Notes: generated from the sequence alone by a model not told the origin. Counted from the stretch's first letter, positions 43,136-52,356 are shown. The stretch: DNA of 64,000 nt from Streptomyces fuscichromogenes (GCF_014645815.1 NZ_BMML01000009.1:301316-365315); one strand, 5' to 3'. A program made the numbers and translations.

Positions 43136-43654
43136 ATGACGACAGCCGCCACTGACGCCGACGCCGGGGACTCCGGCGCCCATCCCCGCTTCGCCGCCGC
43201 CCTGGAGGAACTGGGCCTCGGGACACTCGCCTCGCGGATCCGGCGGTTCCCGGACGCCACCCGGACCGCGGCCGAGGCCGCCGCGGCGGTCGGGTGCGAG
43301 CTGGGCGAGATCTGCAAGTCGCTGATCTTCGCGGCCGACGGGGTGCCGGTGCTGGTGCTGATGGACGGCGCCTCCCGGGTCGACCTGGAACTGGTCCGCA
43401 AGGAACTCGGCGCCGGGCAGGTGACCCGGGCCAGGGCGGACGTCGTACGCGAGACGACCGGGTACGCCATCGGCGGCGTGCCGCCCTTCGGGCACCGCAC
43501 GCGCACGCGCGTGCTCGCCGACCGGGAGCTGCTCCGCCACGACGTGGTGTGGGCCGCCGCCGGCAACCCCCACGCCGTCTTCCCGATCGCGCCCGCCGCC
43601 CTGGTGGCACACGCCGGCGCCACCGTCGTGGACGTGCGCGAGCCCACCGCGTGA
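43136..43654 (+). CDS. YbaK/EbsC-type aminoacyl-tRNA deacylase
   Basis: 172 residues from ATG 43136. It belongs to the family that removes mischarged amino acids from tRNA, such as Cys-tRNA(Pro). Signatures are the Lys in CKSLIFAADG (about 62-71), VRETTGYAIGGVPPFGH (about 102-118) and AAGNPHAVFPIAP (about 143-155). The exact substrate is not certain. Its stop codon overlaps the GTG start of the EamA gene by 4 bases (GTGA), so both were one unit before the element inserted. Confidence 0.9.
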   Translation: MTTAATDADAGDSGAHPRFAAALEELGLGTLASRIRRFPDATRTAAEAAAAVGCELGEICKSLIFAADGVPVLVLMDGASRVDLELVRKELGAGQVTRARADVVRETTGYAIGGVPPFGHRTRTRVLADRELLRHDVVWAAAGNPHAVFPIAPAALVAHAGATVVDVREPTA

Positions 43655-44394
43655 CCCCACTGGTCACCGCGGCCGTCCTGTTCGCCGCGGTCACGCACGC
43701 CAGTTGGAACGCCATCGCCCACCGGATCACCGACAAGCTCGTCGGCTCCTCGCTGATTGCCGGCGGGGGCGTGCTGATCGGCCTGCTGCTGATGCCGTTC
43801 TCCGCCGTACCGGCGGCCGGCGCATGGCCGTACCTGACCGCCTCCGCGGTCGTCCATGTCGCCTACTTCGCGCTGCTGATGCTCTCCTTCCGGCTCGGTG
43901 ACTTCGGGCAGGCCTACCCGATCGCGCGCGGCACCGCCCCGCTGCTGGTCACGCTGTTCGCCGCCGTGTTCGCGCACGAGGTGCCCGACGCCCCGGCGGC
44001 CGCGGGCATCGCCGTGTGCTGCGCCGGGCTCACCGGGGTCGCCCTGTGGGGGCTGCGCGGCCGCCGCCCCGACCGGACGGCGATCGGGGCCGCCCTCGCC
44101 ACCGGCCTGACGATCGCCGCGTACACCGTCCTGGACGGCCTCGGGGTACGGGCCTCGGGATCCCCGGTGGGTTACATCGCCTGGCTGACGGCCCTCCAGG
44201 GCCTCGTGATCCCGGCGTACGCGCTGTACCGCAGACGCGGCGAACTGCTCACCGCGGCCCGCCCGTTCGCGGCCCTGGGGCTCTTCGGAGCCCTGCTGTC
44301 CGTCCTCGCCTACGGACTGGTCCTGTGGGCCCAGACCCGCGCCGAACTCGCCCCGGTCGCCGCGCTGCGCGAGTCGTCAGTCAACTCTTGCTGA
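43651..44394 (+). pseudogene. EamA/DMT transporter, 5' part cut by the integrative element
   Basis: The frame starts at GTG 43651 and reads seven to eight membrane helices of the drug/metabolite transporter family (VTHASWNAIAHRITDKL near the start). It runs through ALRESSV at 44365-44385 and stops in element DNA at 44394. The last two helices are missing here; they lie at 59374-59491. Joining 43651-44378 with 59374-59491 gives 846 bases, 281 codons and a stop, with no frameshift. The shortened product is probably inactive. Confidence 0.9.
44371..44384. other. attL junction of the integrative element
   Basis: Chromosomal GAGTCG meets element sequence at the TC of 44377-44378, with AGTCAA to the right. 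The site lies in codons for Arg-Glu-Ser-Ser of the transporter. The two-base core is inferred from the overlap with the right junction and agrees with the two-base overlap used by serine recombinases. Confidence 0.75.
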
Positions 44395-44895
44395 TGCGGT
44401 AATAACTTCGCTGGTCGGAAGGTTGCATGAGGTCATCCCGCATGTCCTGTGTCACCGTGCGCTCTGAGCAACGGCAGCTCAACCGGTGAGCACGCGGTTC
44501 CTCCTGCATCGACTGCGGGCTGTGTCCGCCTCGCTAGTGGAAGCACGACCGAGTGACGTGGGTCAAGCCGTCGTTCCTCTCTCGGGCGGCAGCAAGCCGT
44601 AGGAACGACGGTTTGACCCATGTCAAGCCGCGTTCGCAGATCTTTTAATAACACTCACAGCAGGACGCCTAGCCAAGGCTGATTCGGCAACGCGATCCCA
44701 CACACCGTCGTGGTGCACGAAACTTGCCCAGAGTTCGCTGGCTTCTGCAGCGGCGGTCGACGCCTTGATCACACCGCTCTCTGTGAGGTTTCCGCCCCCC
44801 AGTCAACCGCTTACCGCTGTTCAAGACCGTGATCTCTGCAAGAATGAGCCTGGGTAACGGTCAGCACACCGAATAGAGCACTTAACGGGGGCGTC
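44395..44895. other. Non-coding left end of the element
   Basis: 501 bases between the junction and the cargo gene. It contains a long hairpin at 44555-44624. No credible gene is seen on either strand; the short frames cover the hairpin and have poor codon use. The promoter of the cargo gene should lie in its right part. Confidence 0.6.
44555..44624. repeat. 24-bp inverted repeat (long hairpin)
   Basis: The arm at 44555-44578 pairs with 44601-44624 at 22 of 24 positions, the other two being G-U, over a 22-base loop. It may be a terminator shielding the cargo from host transcription, a small RNA, or a site acting in transfer or replication. Confidence 0.85.
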
Positions 44896-47800
44896 GTGGC
44901 AACCAGTGGCGGCCGGGCTAATGAAGCTGGAAGTCTTCACCGAAGCGGCTTTGCCGCCCTATTGGCGGCTTATGGCTTGCGAGGTATATCACTGCCCTTT
45001 TTTGGGACCGATCACGGAAATGTCACTGTGTCCTCCCTGCAGTTTGAGACCGAAGATGCAGTTGATGACATTAGATGCAATATGGCTGACGGAAGCTATG
45101 CCGTAATTCAAGCCAAAAGGACTTGTGGGAACGATAAGCATCTAGTGGCCACCGTCGATCAATGGGTACGACAGCTCTCTAGTCTTGGTGATGGCGACAG
45201 AATCGCGATCGTAGTCAGGAACCCGAAAGGTCCAATCAAGCACCTCAAAGAGGCTTTGGATAATAACCGTGCAGATTTCCCAAGGTCGCCCACCCAGCAA
45301 ATGATAGAAGCCCTTAATGTGCTATCTGCCCGAATGCCGGAAAGTATTGAAATTCGAGATAAGGACAAACTTATAAAGCAGGCATACTGCATTGAAGCTC
45401 GGACGGAGAAGGAAGGTGACAGTCATTTCGATATTGCAGTAGCGCTACTTGATGGAGTTGTCGTTGAGCGCGGGTTCGGTATCGTGGCAGTGAAGATCTT
45501 GCAGCGGAATTTCCAGGAGGGTGCCGCAACTGGAGTTGGATCGACCGTAAAAGACTGGATACGTTGGTTCCAAGCAGGAGGATTGCAACCCAGACCTAAC
45601 GCCAGCGGATCGCCCGGCCAGCAGGAGGCCGCAGAGGTTGCGGCTCGATCCGAGTTCCTCAAAGAAACTAAAAAGCTAGCGGATAAACTCCATTACTCCC
45701 TGCTAGCCGATGATCTACCTGTCCTCGAAGTCCCCGATCTCGCTCGAACTTTTCAAGCTTCTATTACGGGCAACAAGGAGGGGGCAGGCGAAAATAGACT
45801 TCTTATTTCCATTGCGCGCCGATGGCGACGGTTTTTCCTTGTAGGCTTGCCCGGGTCTGGGAAGTCCGTAGCTGTACGCCAAATTGCAGCACACTGGGCC
45901 GACCAACCTGGTGCACCCCTCCCCATCGTTGTGTCCCTCAAGAGGGTGGCTGAAAATGTGATCGAACCGACAGACGTCACATTGGATCTGCTTATAGATG
46001 TAGCGATCAGCGGCAGGAGCTCCGAACAAAAGATTCTATTGAAGCGTGCCATGCTGGAAAGCATTGGAAACGGCTCTGCGGCTATCATCATGGACGGCCT
46101 GGACGAGTGTAGATCCCTGGCGGGCGTAGTCTCCATTGGAATCCAGCAAATTATCGGAAGACTGCATGGCTGTAATGCTGTCATCGTGACGGGTCGGGAA
46201 AGTTCACTACTTGCCGCGCAGAAGCTGAACCTTCCCACGGCTCGACTTACAGAGCCTGCATTCCTGGAAACGAATATGGCGAGACTTCTATCAGCCATTG
46301 CCGATCTGCGTATTCCAGAAGATGAGCGTGAGTTTTGGCTAGCCGAGAAGAAGCGAAACCTTTCAGCTTCCAAAGCGCAGCACCCAGACATCTGGAGTGT
46401 TCCCCTCCTCGCGACCATGTTGACACTTCTATCTGCGACGACAGACAATGCCTCATTGCCGGCAAACAGGGCTAAAATCCTTTACCTGGTGATTCAAACG
46501 AGCATACGCAAGTGGGAGTTGGGCCGCGGGATAGAGCCCCCGGGCGGATGGAATGACAAACTGAATTCTGCGAAGTTGTTGGATGGATTTGCGACGATCG
46601 GGCACGCGATCAATCATGCCTCGTCCAGCAGTTCGGCAGACGTTGATCTAGCACTGCTTTCAATGCTAAGTAAAAGATGGGCGGCACCTAGGGGAGAGGC
46701 GGAATTCGTAGCACCGGATATCAGATGGTTTTGGGATCAGAACGTTGGCGTTTTCGTTGCAATCGATAGCGGTCGAGCCACATCCGCTCGAAGTCGGCAG
46801 TTCATCGAAATAGCAGAAGCGATATGGGCTTCGCAGCAAGAAAAACAGGATGTCATCTTGTGGCTGACTGAAATGGTTCGCGATAGCGGAATGCAGGAAG
46901 CCGTTGTTTTGGCTGCGGGTCTGTCTCCTGAGGTTGCAGAAGCGCTACTAGATGTCCTGTCGCGCGAGGAAGACATCAACTCCAAACTGCAGGTGATGTC
47001 GTGGCTACTCCTTTCGCAGGAGAACGAGATCACGCTTCCGATAACTCGCCTAAAGATTTTGATCGAGATGGCTTGCGATATTTATTCCGCATTTCTCACA
47101 GGTGAAGTTTCCGCAAATCAGATGACCGACGAGCCTTCGGGCGCGGGGAAAACCGGCCGACTCAGGTACGAGCGGGTCAATCGGCAGCTTGAATTTGACG
47201 GACCGGGGTGGAAGCAGATTTCGCATCTTGCTCAAGTTCCTATACCTAGCGAACTTCGGCCCGTGCGAGATACTAGGTTCGCGAAGCTCGAGATCGATAC
47301 ATATAAGAGGAATGTGCTAAGCGCCCTAACGGCCCTCACAGATGCCGGCACAGATGGTGCACCTCTTACCCCGGTTCAAGCGCATGCAGTTCGAACACTG
47401 TTTCAGGAAGAGTTGGCACACGAGGATGGAGGGGTATTGCAGGTATCAAGGCGATCCTTCCGGATCACCTCCCGCCCTGTAACTCAACTATCTGGGCACT
47501 ATTCTGCTGGGCTGCTAGCGGTTAAGTACCTAGACGAACTGGGGCCTAGTGTTTATGGGCATCTTAAGACTCTCGCGAAAAGTGGACCGGCATCAAAATA
47601 TTTTGAAATAGCCCGACCGCTCAGACTTGCAGGGGTTGAGATTGAAGGTACCTGGACATCATCCAAGGCTTTCAAGCAATTGCAGGAAGCTTTTGGGGAT
47701 GACGACTTCTGGGACGGCATTCTAGAGCCGATTTCGCAAATATCCAAACTCGGCATCCCTGCGCCCCCAGCCTGCACAGATAGAAGCTGGCGGATGCCAG

Positions 47801-48531
47801 ACCTGGTCGCCCTTTTTGAAACTATCGGCATTGCGGAGGTCGGCATACAAGATTACCGCTTCGCGATTGACTTTGATTCCGAGCACCTCGCTCTATGGCT
47901 AGGCACTTTCGCCAACGTATGTGGTATTGACTCCTCTGCGTGTGCCCAGCAAGCAATTCAGGTACTGGATGATGAGGCAGAATTGAGGCTGTATACGTAT
48001 GACTTCCTCTTCACTTCGCTGAATCATCCGGATCCAGAGCCACTCGCCGCGAGCACAGATGACATTCGGACCCTGGTGTCAATCATTAGCGAAGCGCGAT
48101 CCGACTGGATGGCCTCGACCGCTGCGATGCTTCTATGTAATCTCGCGGACGTTCGTGCTTTGCCGCACCTTGCGCAACTATCGAACGATCTACCTTCCGA
48201 CCGTGGAAGGCTAACAACTGCTGCACTAATTCTTAGTTCACCGGATCCGGTGCAGGCAGCTGGTCAGATGTACGAGTCGGGAAATCCGGTCATCAGGTGT
48301 GGCGTCGCGATGGCCGTGTCTATGATGGCATCAGATGAACCAGGACTCTCCCACCTGCGTCAGTTGTTGCTTTCTGATGAAGATGCCACAGTTCGCTGGT
48401 ACACGGTGGTTGATGACTCCGCTTATACGGAGGCTGGCGCCGACTACTGGTCATGCCCTGTCTGCGCAGGCATAAATGGCATTGAGAGTTCTGATTGTGG
48501 ACACTGCGATACGGGCTCAAAGTCAATATAG
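44896..48531 (+). CDS. Nuclease-NACHT NTPase-zinc ribbon protein, candidate anti-phage effector/sensor
   Basis: 1211 residues from GTG 44896, with GGGGG 4 bases upstream. Residues about 1-205 look like a Cap4/DUF4297-type PD-(D/E)xK nuclease: VDDIR (Asp57, Asp58), then YAVIQAKR with Gln72 and Lys74. A NACHT/STAND NTPase follows, with Walker A GLPGSGKS (317-324) and Walker B AIIMDGLDECR (396-406). A long helical, repeat-like region (about 500-1150) should be the sensor. The end is a zinc ribbon with Cys1187, 1190, 1201 and 1204. GC content is far below the host's. Avs and bNACHT systems share this effector-NTPase-sensor plan, so defence against phage is inferred. Confidence 0.85.
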   Translation: MATSGGRANEAGSLHRSGFAALLAAYGLRGISLPFFGTDHGNVTVSSLQFETEDAVDDIRCNMADGSYAVIQAKRTCGNDKHLVATVDQWVRQLSSLGDGDRIAIVVRNPKGPIKHLKEALDNNRADFPRSPTQQMIEALNVLSARMPESIEIRDKDKLIKQAYCIEARTEKEGDSHFDIAVALLDGVVVERGFGIVAVKILQRNFQEGAATGVGSTVKDWIRWFQAGGLQPRPNASGSPGQQEAAEVAARSEFLKETKKLADKLHYSLLADDLPVLEVPDLARTFQASITGNKEGAGENRLLISIARRWRRFFLVGLPGSGKSVAVRQIAAHWADQPGAPLPIVVSLKRVAENVIEPTDVTLDLLIDVAISGRSSEQKILLKRAMLESIGNGSAAIIMDGLDECRSLAGVVSIGIQQIIGRLHGCNAVIVTGRESSLLAAQKLNLPTARLTEPAFLETNMARLLSAIADLRIPEDEREFWLAEKKRNLSASKAQHPDIWSVPLLATMLTLLSATTDNASLPANRAKILYLVIQTSIRKWELGRGIEPPGGWNDKLNSAKLLDGFATIGHAINHASSSSSADVDLALLSMLSKRWAAPRGEAEFVAPDIRWFWDQNVGVFVAIDSGRATSARSRQFIEIAEAIWASQQEKQDVILWLTEMVRDSGMQEAVVLAAGLSPEVAEALLDVLSREEDINSKLQVMSWLLLSQENEITLPITRLKILIEMACDIYSAFLTGEVSANQMTDEPSGAGKTGRLRYERVNRQLEFDGPGWKQISHLAQVPIPSELRPVRDTRFAKLEIDTYKRNVLSALTALTDAGTDGAPLTPVQAHAVRTLFQEELAHEDGGVLQVSRRSFRITSRPVTQLSGHYSAGLLAVKYLDELGPSVYGHLKTLAKSGPASKYFEIARPLRLAGVEIEGTWTSSKAFKQLQEAFGDDDFWDGILEPISQISKLGIPAPPACTDRSWRMPDLVALFETIGIAEVGIQDYRFAIDFDSEHLALWLGTFANVCGIDSSACAQQAIQVLDDEAELRLYTYDFLFTSLNHPDPEPLAASTDDIRTLVSIISEARSDWMASTAAMLLCNLADVRALPHLAQLSNDLPSDRGRLTTAALILSSPDPVQAAGQMYESGNPVIRCGVAMAVSMMASDEPGLSHLRQLLLSDEDATVRWYTVVDDSAYTEAGADYWSCPVCAGINGIESSDCGHCDTGSKSI

Positions 48532-48551
48532 GGAACGTCGAATCGGGAAAC

Positions 48552-49493
48552 ATGACGGTCAAGTCAGTCGAATTCGAGCAGCTCACAGCGAAGATCGTCG
48601 GCGAACTAGAGAAAACCGCTCAGGTCACTTGGAACGACCACATCATTGGGAAGCGATCGGGTATTAGGCGTCAAATCGATGTCTCAATTCGGCGATTTGA
48701 TCCGGACTTTCTAGGGGTACTCGATGCCAAAGATTACAAGCGGCCGGCGACAATTGAGCGCATAGACGCCCTGACCGGCGTGATGGGGGACGTCGAGGCC
48801 AACTATGGAGCCCTCGTATGCAGCGGGGGATTTGCCAAAAGTATTCACAGATATGCGAGAGCGTGTGGCATTTCGCTGCTAAATATCCATGATGCACAGT
48901 CTCTAAATTGGTCCCTTGAGTTGAAAATTCCTATTATCTGGACGGAATTGACACCTCTTGTGCGCGTGGTAGGAGTCGCCGCGTTCGAGGTTGGGGATAG
49001 CTTTATTACTGACGATCCGAGAGGCTTGCAGGTAACCACGGACGGTGGCGTTACCATCGCTAATCCTCTGTCGACATTTGAACGGTACTGGAACCGTTCT
49101 GATGCAGATCGCAGGATAGATGTGCCTCATATGTTGACTTTCAACCAGCAAGTCGAGGCATTCGTAGTCGACGTCGGGGGGAGTCCCCGCCTGCGCCCAG
49201 TCGGGAGGTACGGGATCGAATATGTCGTCGAGTCACACACGTGGCTTGGAAAATTCGAACCGGACGAGTGTCGTGGGGTTGTCGATTATCTAGACGGTCA
49301 GGCGTTTATCGCTTCACATCTTCCCGAGAGTGCAATTCCCGTACGGCGTGATGATTCATGGGAATCAATAGAAGATCCGAGCAAGTTTGCGCTGAAGCCG
49401 CAGGGTACGATTGTGGTATGTCAGCAACCGGTGCTTCTGAGTGACGCAAAGGTTGAGGCGCTCGACGTAAAGTTTCTTGGTCCGCATGATTGA
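48552..49493 (+). CDS. Mrr-like restriction endonuclease domain protein
   Basis: 313 residues from ATG 48552, with a GGGAAA stretch just upstream, 20 bases after the stop of the NACHT gene. The N-terminal 120 residues read as a PD-(D/E)xK nuclease of the Mrr type: RRQID (Asp43), then GVLDAKDYKR with Asp58 and Lys60, then GALVCSGGFAKSIHRYARACGI. The C-terminal half (about 150-313) is a beta-rich unknown domain. It shares the low GC of its neighbour and is almost surely in the same operon. I infer a second effector of the same defence system. Confidence 0.8.
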   Translation: MTVKSVEFEQLTAKIVGELEKTAQVTWNDHIIGKRSGIRRQIDVSIRRFDPDFLGVLDAKDYKRPATIERIDALTGVMGDVEANYGALVCSGGFAKSIHRYARACGISLLNIHDAQSLNWSLELKIPIIWTELTPLVRVVGVAAFEVGDSFITDDPRGLQVTTDGGVTIANPLSTFERYWNRSDADRRIDVPHMLTFNQQVEAFVVDVGGSPRLRPVGRYGIEYVVESHTWLGKFEPDECRGVVDYLDGQAFIASHLPESAIPVRRDDSWESIEDPSKFALKPQGTIVVCQQPVLLSDAKVEALDVKFLGPHD

Positions 49494-49579
49494 TCAGTCC
49501 GATTTTTCAAATGCCGACCATAAGGGGTTAGCTGACATGGCTCTGTCACAGGAACAGGGCGCACGTCTGCATGAGTGCC

Positions 49580-50932
49580 TCAGAAGGGAAGTTCGGGCCT
49601 TACGGCACCTCGCTTGATGGTCATGACCTGCTCGTGGAAGTCGCGTGTGGCGGCTTCGCGCGGGTATCTGGCGCGTAGTTCCTTGTCCAACTCGTCAGCG
49701 ACTAAAAGCAGCGACGGGAGGGACTTGCGGTCGGCTTCGAGTGCTGTGGTGCCCATGCCGATGGCTTCTTCGATTTCGCCCATGCGGGCGGCGGCGACTC
49801 CGAGGGTGAGGCGGGCTTCTGCGGCGCGCATGGGGGAGATCTCGGTGCCGTCGGGACCGGTGCTGATGCGGATGACCGATCGGGCGTGGGATGCGGCGCG
49901 TTCGTCGTCTCCGAGGAGGCGGTAGGCGTCCATCTCGTAGAAGTCCCACTTGTCGGGGTCGATGATGAAGTGGTGTTCGGGGTGGTCGGGCCTGGGGAGT
50001 CGGTCCAGGCGGGCGCGGCCGGCGTCGAGGGAGTCGCGGACCAGTCGGGCGTCTCCCATGCGGGCGGCGGCGCGGGCTTTGTGGGCGTAGAGCTGGACGC
50101 CGACGGAGTGAGTCTGGTCGGCCATGTGTCCGGCCTCAACGGCGTTGAGCATGTCTTGCCAGCGGCTTTGGGTGAGGGCGAACCAGGCCTCGATCTCCCA
50201 TGCCCATGCCTTGATCTCGCCGTGTCCGGCTTCCTCGCCGATCCGGAGTGCTGCGGCCTTGCTGAGGTTGGCGGCCTCGCGCTGGCCCCGGTCGTACTGG
50301 ACGCACGCGTTGAGCAGGAACAGCCAGCCGGCGTCGACGAGTAGTTCCCGGTGCTGGCGCAGGGTCACTCGGCCTTCGAGCTGCTTGGTGACGTAGTGCA
50401 GTCCGTTGCGGGTGCGCTCGTGGAGATAGTCGGCGTTCGCGTAGGGGTAGGCGCGGGCGAGTTGGTTGATGCCCTCTTCGATCGATTCCAGGGCGGCGCT
50501 GTTGATGCTGGACATCTCGGTGCGGCGCAGCATCTCGGCGATGTCCCATATGCCCGCACCGCCCTGTGCGATCAGGGTGCTCGGATCCTCCGGCTGGGTG
50601 GTCTTGGCCGACTGTTCCAGCTCCCATGGGCGTGGGGAGAGTCCTGCGAGGTGGCCGGGGATGCGGAGGCCGTCCACCACTTCCAGGATCTTGTGGAACT
50701 GAGTGATGCGCGGGCGGACACCCATGCCGTCGGTCTCGGGCCTGGCCATCTTGCCGATGTGCTCGCGCTTGTAGCCGACGGCCTCGGAGATCTTGGCGTA
50801 GCTGACGTTTCCGTGGATCTTGGCGAGTCTGAAGACCTCGCCGAAGTCGTGGTTGGCGATCGCTGACCGCACGTCTGCGCGTTCCAGAACGTGAGGCGGC
50901 AGAGCGGCCGGTGTCGGTGCGGCTGCGGTCAT
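49580..50932 (-). CDS. Helix-turn-helix regulator with tetratricopeptide-like repeats
   Basis: 450 residues from ATG 50932, with GGAAGTGAG in front. An XRE-like DNA-binding region sits near residues 38-70 (VSYAKISEAVGYKREHIGKM). The rest is helical, with repeated units resembling TPRs (about 140-440). Such proteins are common in Streptomyces, often next to small ATPases. It is transcribed toward the nuclease operon and may link host state to element or cargo expression. Target unknown. Its GC content is normal for the host, unlike the cargo. Confidence 0.8.
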   Translation of the reverse strand: MTAAAPTPAALPPHVLERADVRSAIANHDFGEVFRLAKIHGNVSYAKISEAVGYKREHIGKMARPETDGMGVRPRITQFHKILEVVDGLRIPGHLAGLSPRPWELEQSAKTTQPEDPSTLIAQGGAGIWDIAEMLRRTEMSSINSAALESIEEGINQLARAYPYANADYLHERTRNGLHYVTKQLEGRVTLRQHRELLVDAGWLFLLNACVQYDRGQREAANLSKAAALRIGEEAGHGEIKAWAWEIEAWFALTQSRWQDMLNAVEAGHMADQTHSVGVQLYAHKARAAARMGDARLVRDSLDAGRARLDRLPRPDHPEHHFIIDPDKWDFYEMDAYRLLGDDERAASHARSVIRISTGPDGTEISPMRAAEARLTLGVAAARMGEIEEAIGMGTTALEADRKSLPSLLLVADELDKELRARYPREAATRDFHEQVMTIKRGAVRPELPF

Positions 50933-51185
50933 CTCACTTCCCCATCGTGATTGACCAAATGTCTCTTCTGAATTGATCTTCGCGCCGTGTCCTGCTGGCG
51001 AGTCTACCCAGGGGCCTTCTCAAGTGGAGGGGCCCAAGTGGTCCCCGAGAGTGCCCGATTGGCTCGGGGTCCCCAAGAGGGGGGTCCCCAAGTGGGGGGA
51101 GCGACGTCTGTGACATCGGGTGCACCCTCGGGTCACCCTGCCGGGAGAGCCTCGGCAGACGTGATCAGGGCCGGTGATCGGTGTC

Positions 51186-51749
51186 ATGGGTGCGAGGAGA
51201 GAACGGCGTTCGGAAGACCTGTTCAGCGAGTTAGACGCGTACGCCCACTGGTTCGTGGCGCCGGATCCGTCCGTCGGGCACTTCCTGACGCTGACGCTCT
51301 TCGCCGAGTGCAGCAGCACGGGGCGCATCGCGCGTGACACGACGTCCGTGTTCCTCCGCGGCGCGGTCCCGGACGACGTCATGTATGACGCGCAGCTGGC
51401 TGTCTCGGAACTGGTCGGCAACGTCGTGAACCACGCGGTTCCGGACCGCTGCCGGGCCCATGCCGGCGGCGCCCGGCGCATCGACGTGACCTTCAAGCTC
51501 TACCCGAAGTGGCTGTTCATCGGGGTCGCGGATGAGGACTCGACGCCCCCGCTGCTGCCCATGGGCGACTTCTACTCGCCGGAGCTGGTGACGGAGTTCT
51601 CAGAGGCGGTCCTGGCCGACACCGGCCGTGGACTGATGCTCGCCCAGCGGATGGCGGCAGCGGTGTGGTGGACACCGAAGCACGGCGGCGGCAAGACGGT
51701 CTGGTGCCGCTTCGATCTTGACGACGGAGTCGAATTCGGCTTGTCCTGA
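51186..51749 (+). CDS. ATP-binding protein of the HATPase (anti-sigma factor RsbW-like) type
   Basis: 187 residues from ATG 51186 (51174 possible). The N-box is QLAVSELVGNVVNHAV (about 62-78), the G1 box VADEDSTPPLLP (about 108-119) and the G2 region TGRGLMLAQRMAAAVWW (about 148-165), as in RsbW/SpoIIAB-like regulators. Single-domain Streptomyces members are often partners of XRE-type regulators, and one lies divergently upstream. No sigma factor gene is in the element. Two hairpins follow the stop. Confidence 0.85.
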   Translation: MGARRERRSEDLFSELDAYAHWFVAPDPSVGHFLTLTLFAECSSTGRIARDTTSVFLRGAVPDDVMYDAQLAVSELVGNVVNHAVPDRCRAHAGGARRIDVTFKLYPKWLFIGVADEDSTPPLLPMGDFYSPELVTEFSEAVLADTGRGLMLAQRMAAAVWWTPKHGGGKTVWCRFDLDDGVEFGLS

Positions 51750-51909
51750 TGATCTCCAGGCTGCTGCACCTGCACGCGACGCACGTCGAGGGGCGGCAGT
51801 CGGGGGCCGGAGATAGATCTTCCGGTGATCGGGGCGTGGCTCCTCGGGACTGTCCGCCGGGATCCCCACTCGGCCCCTGGGGGCCACGCTTCACAACCTC
51901 ATACCGAGA

Positions 51910-51998
51910 CCGGACCACCCCCGCGCCTGGCAGCAACCGGGGTGGTCCGGGAGGGGACACAGCGATCCCCGGTGCCCGATGGTACCGGGGTCGCTGTG
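51910..51998 (+). terminator. Two tandem terminator hairpins
   Basis: A 12-bp perfect stem (51910-51921 with 51939-51950) is followed by a bulged 15-bp stem (51958-51973 with 51984-51998). They lie 160-250 bases after the ATPase gene in the 310-base gap before the next gene, which otherwise holds nothing recognisable. Confidence 0.75.
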
Positions 51999-52059
51999 CT
52001 GCGTATCCGCCCTGGGCCAAAGAGAGTTGACGATCTGTTACCAGAGCGGGAGTGACGCG

Positions 52060-52356
52060 GTGACTGGCGCAAGTGATGAGTGGATCGGTGACGGGCTCGA
52101 CGCCACGGGCACGGACTTCGGGCTCTGGGTGTCCGGGATTGACTACATCGCCGGATGGCGGGACGCGAGGGAGAGCGCCGACCGGCTTAACCGCGCATTT
52201 CTGGGCGCGGGCTTCGAGCTGTCGGAGTTACGGGCCGTCGGCTCGACCTACGACGACGGGCGCGGGGCCGTGCGCTTCGTCGGCTGGCCCGGTGCGGTGG
52301 AGCGTCTCGCCGCGCTCCTGGAGGCGCGTGCGGATGGCGACGGCGGTGCAGCATGA
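52060..52356 (+). CDS. Small hypothetical protein of the element
   Basis: 98 residues from GTG 52060, with GGGAG 9 bases upstream; the frame opens earlier at 51979 without support. The sequence is acidic and soluble, with GLWVSGIDYIAGWRDARESADRL near residue 20-40 and no known motif. Its place in front of a long inverted repeat and the GntR repressor is typical of unknown genes in such elements. Function unknown. Confidence 0.65.
   Translation: MTGASDEWIGDGLDATGTDFGLWVSGIDYIAGWRDARESADRLNRAFLGAGFELSELRAVGSTYDDGRGAVRFVGWPGAVERLAALLEARADGDGGAA

Noticed and set aside
44433..44654. 73-codon frame over the long hairpin in the element's left end
   Set aside because: Its bases are explained by the inverted repeat; no start signal.
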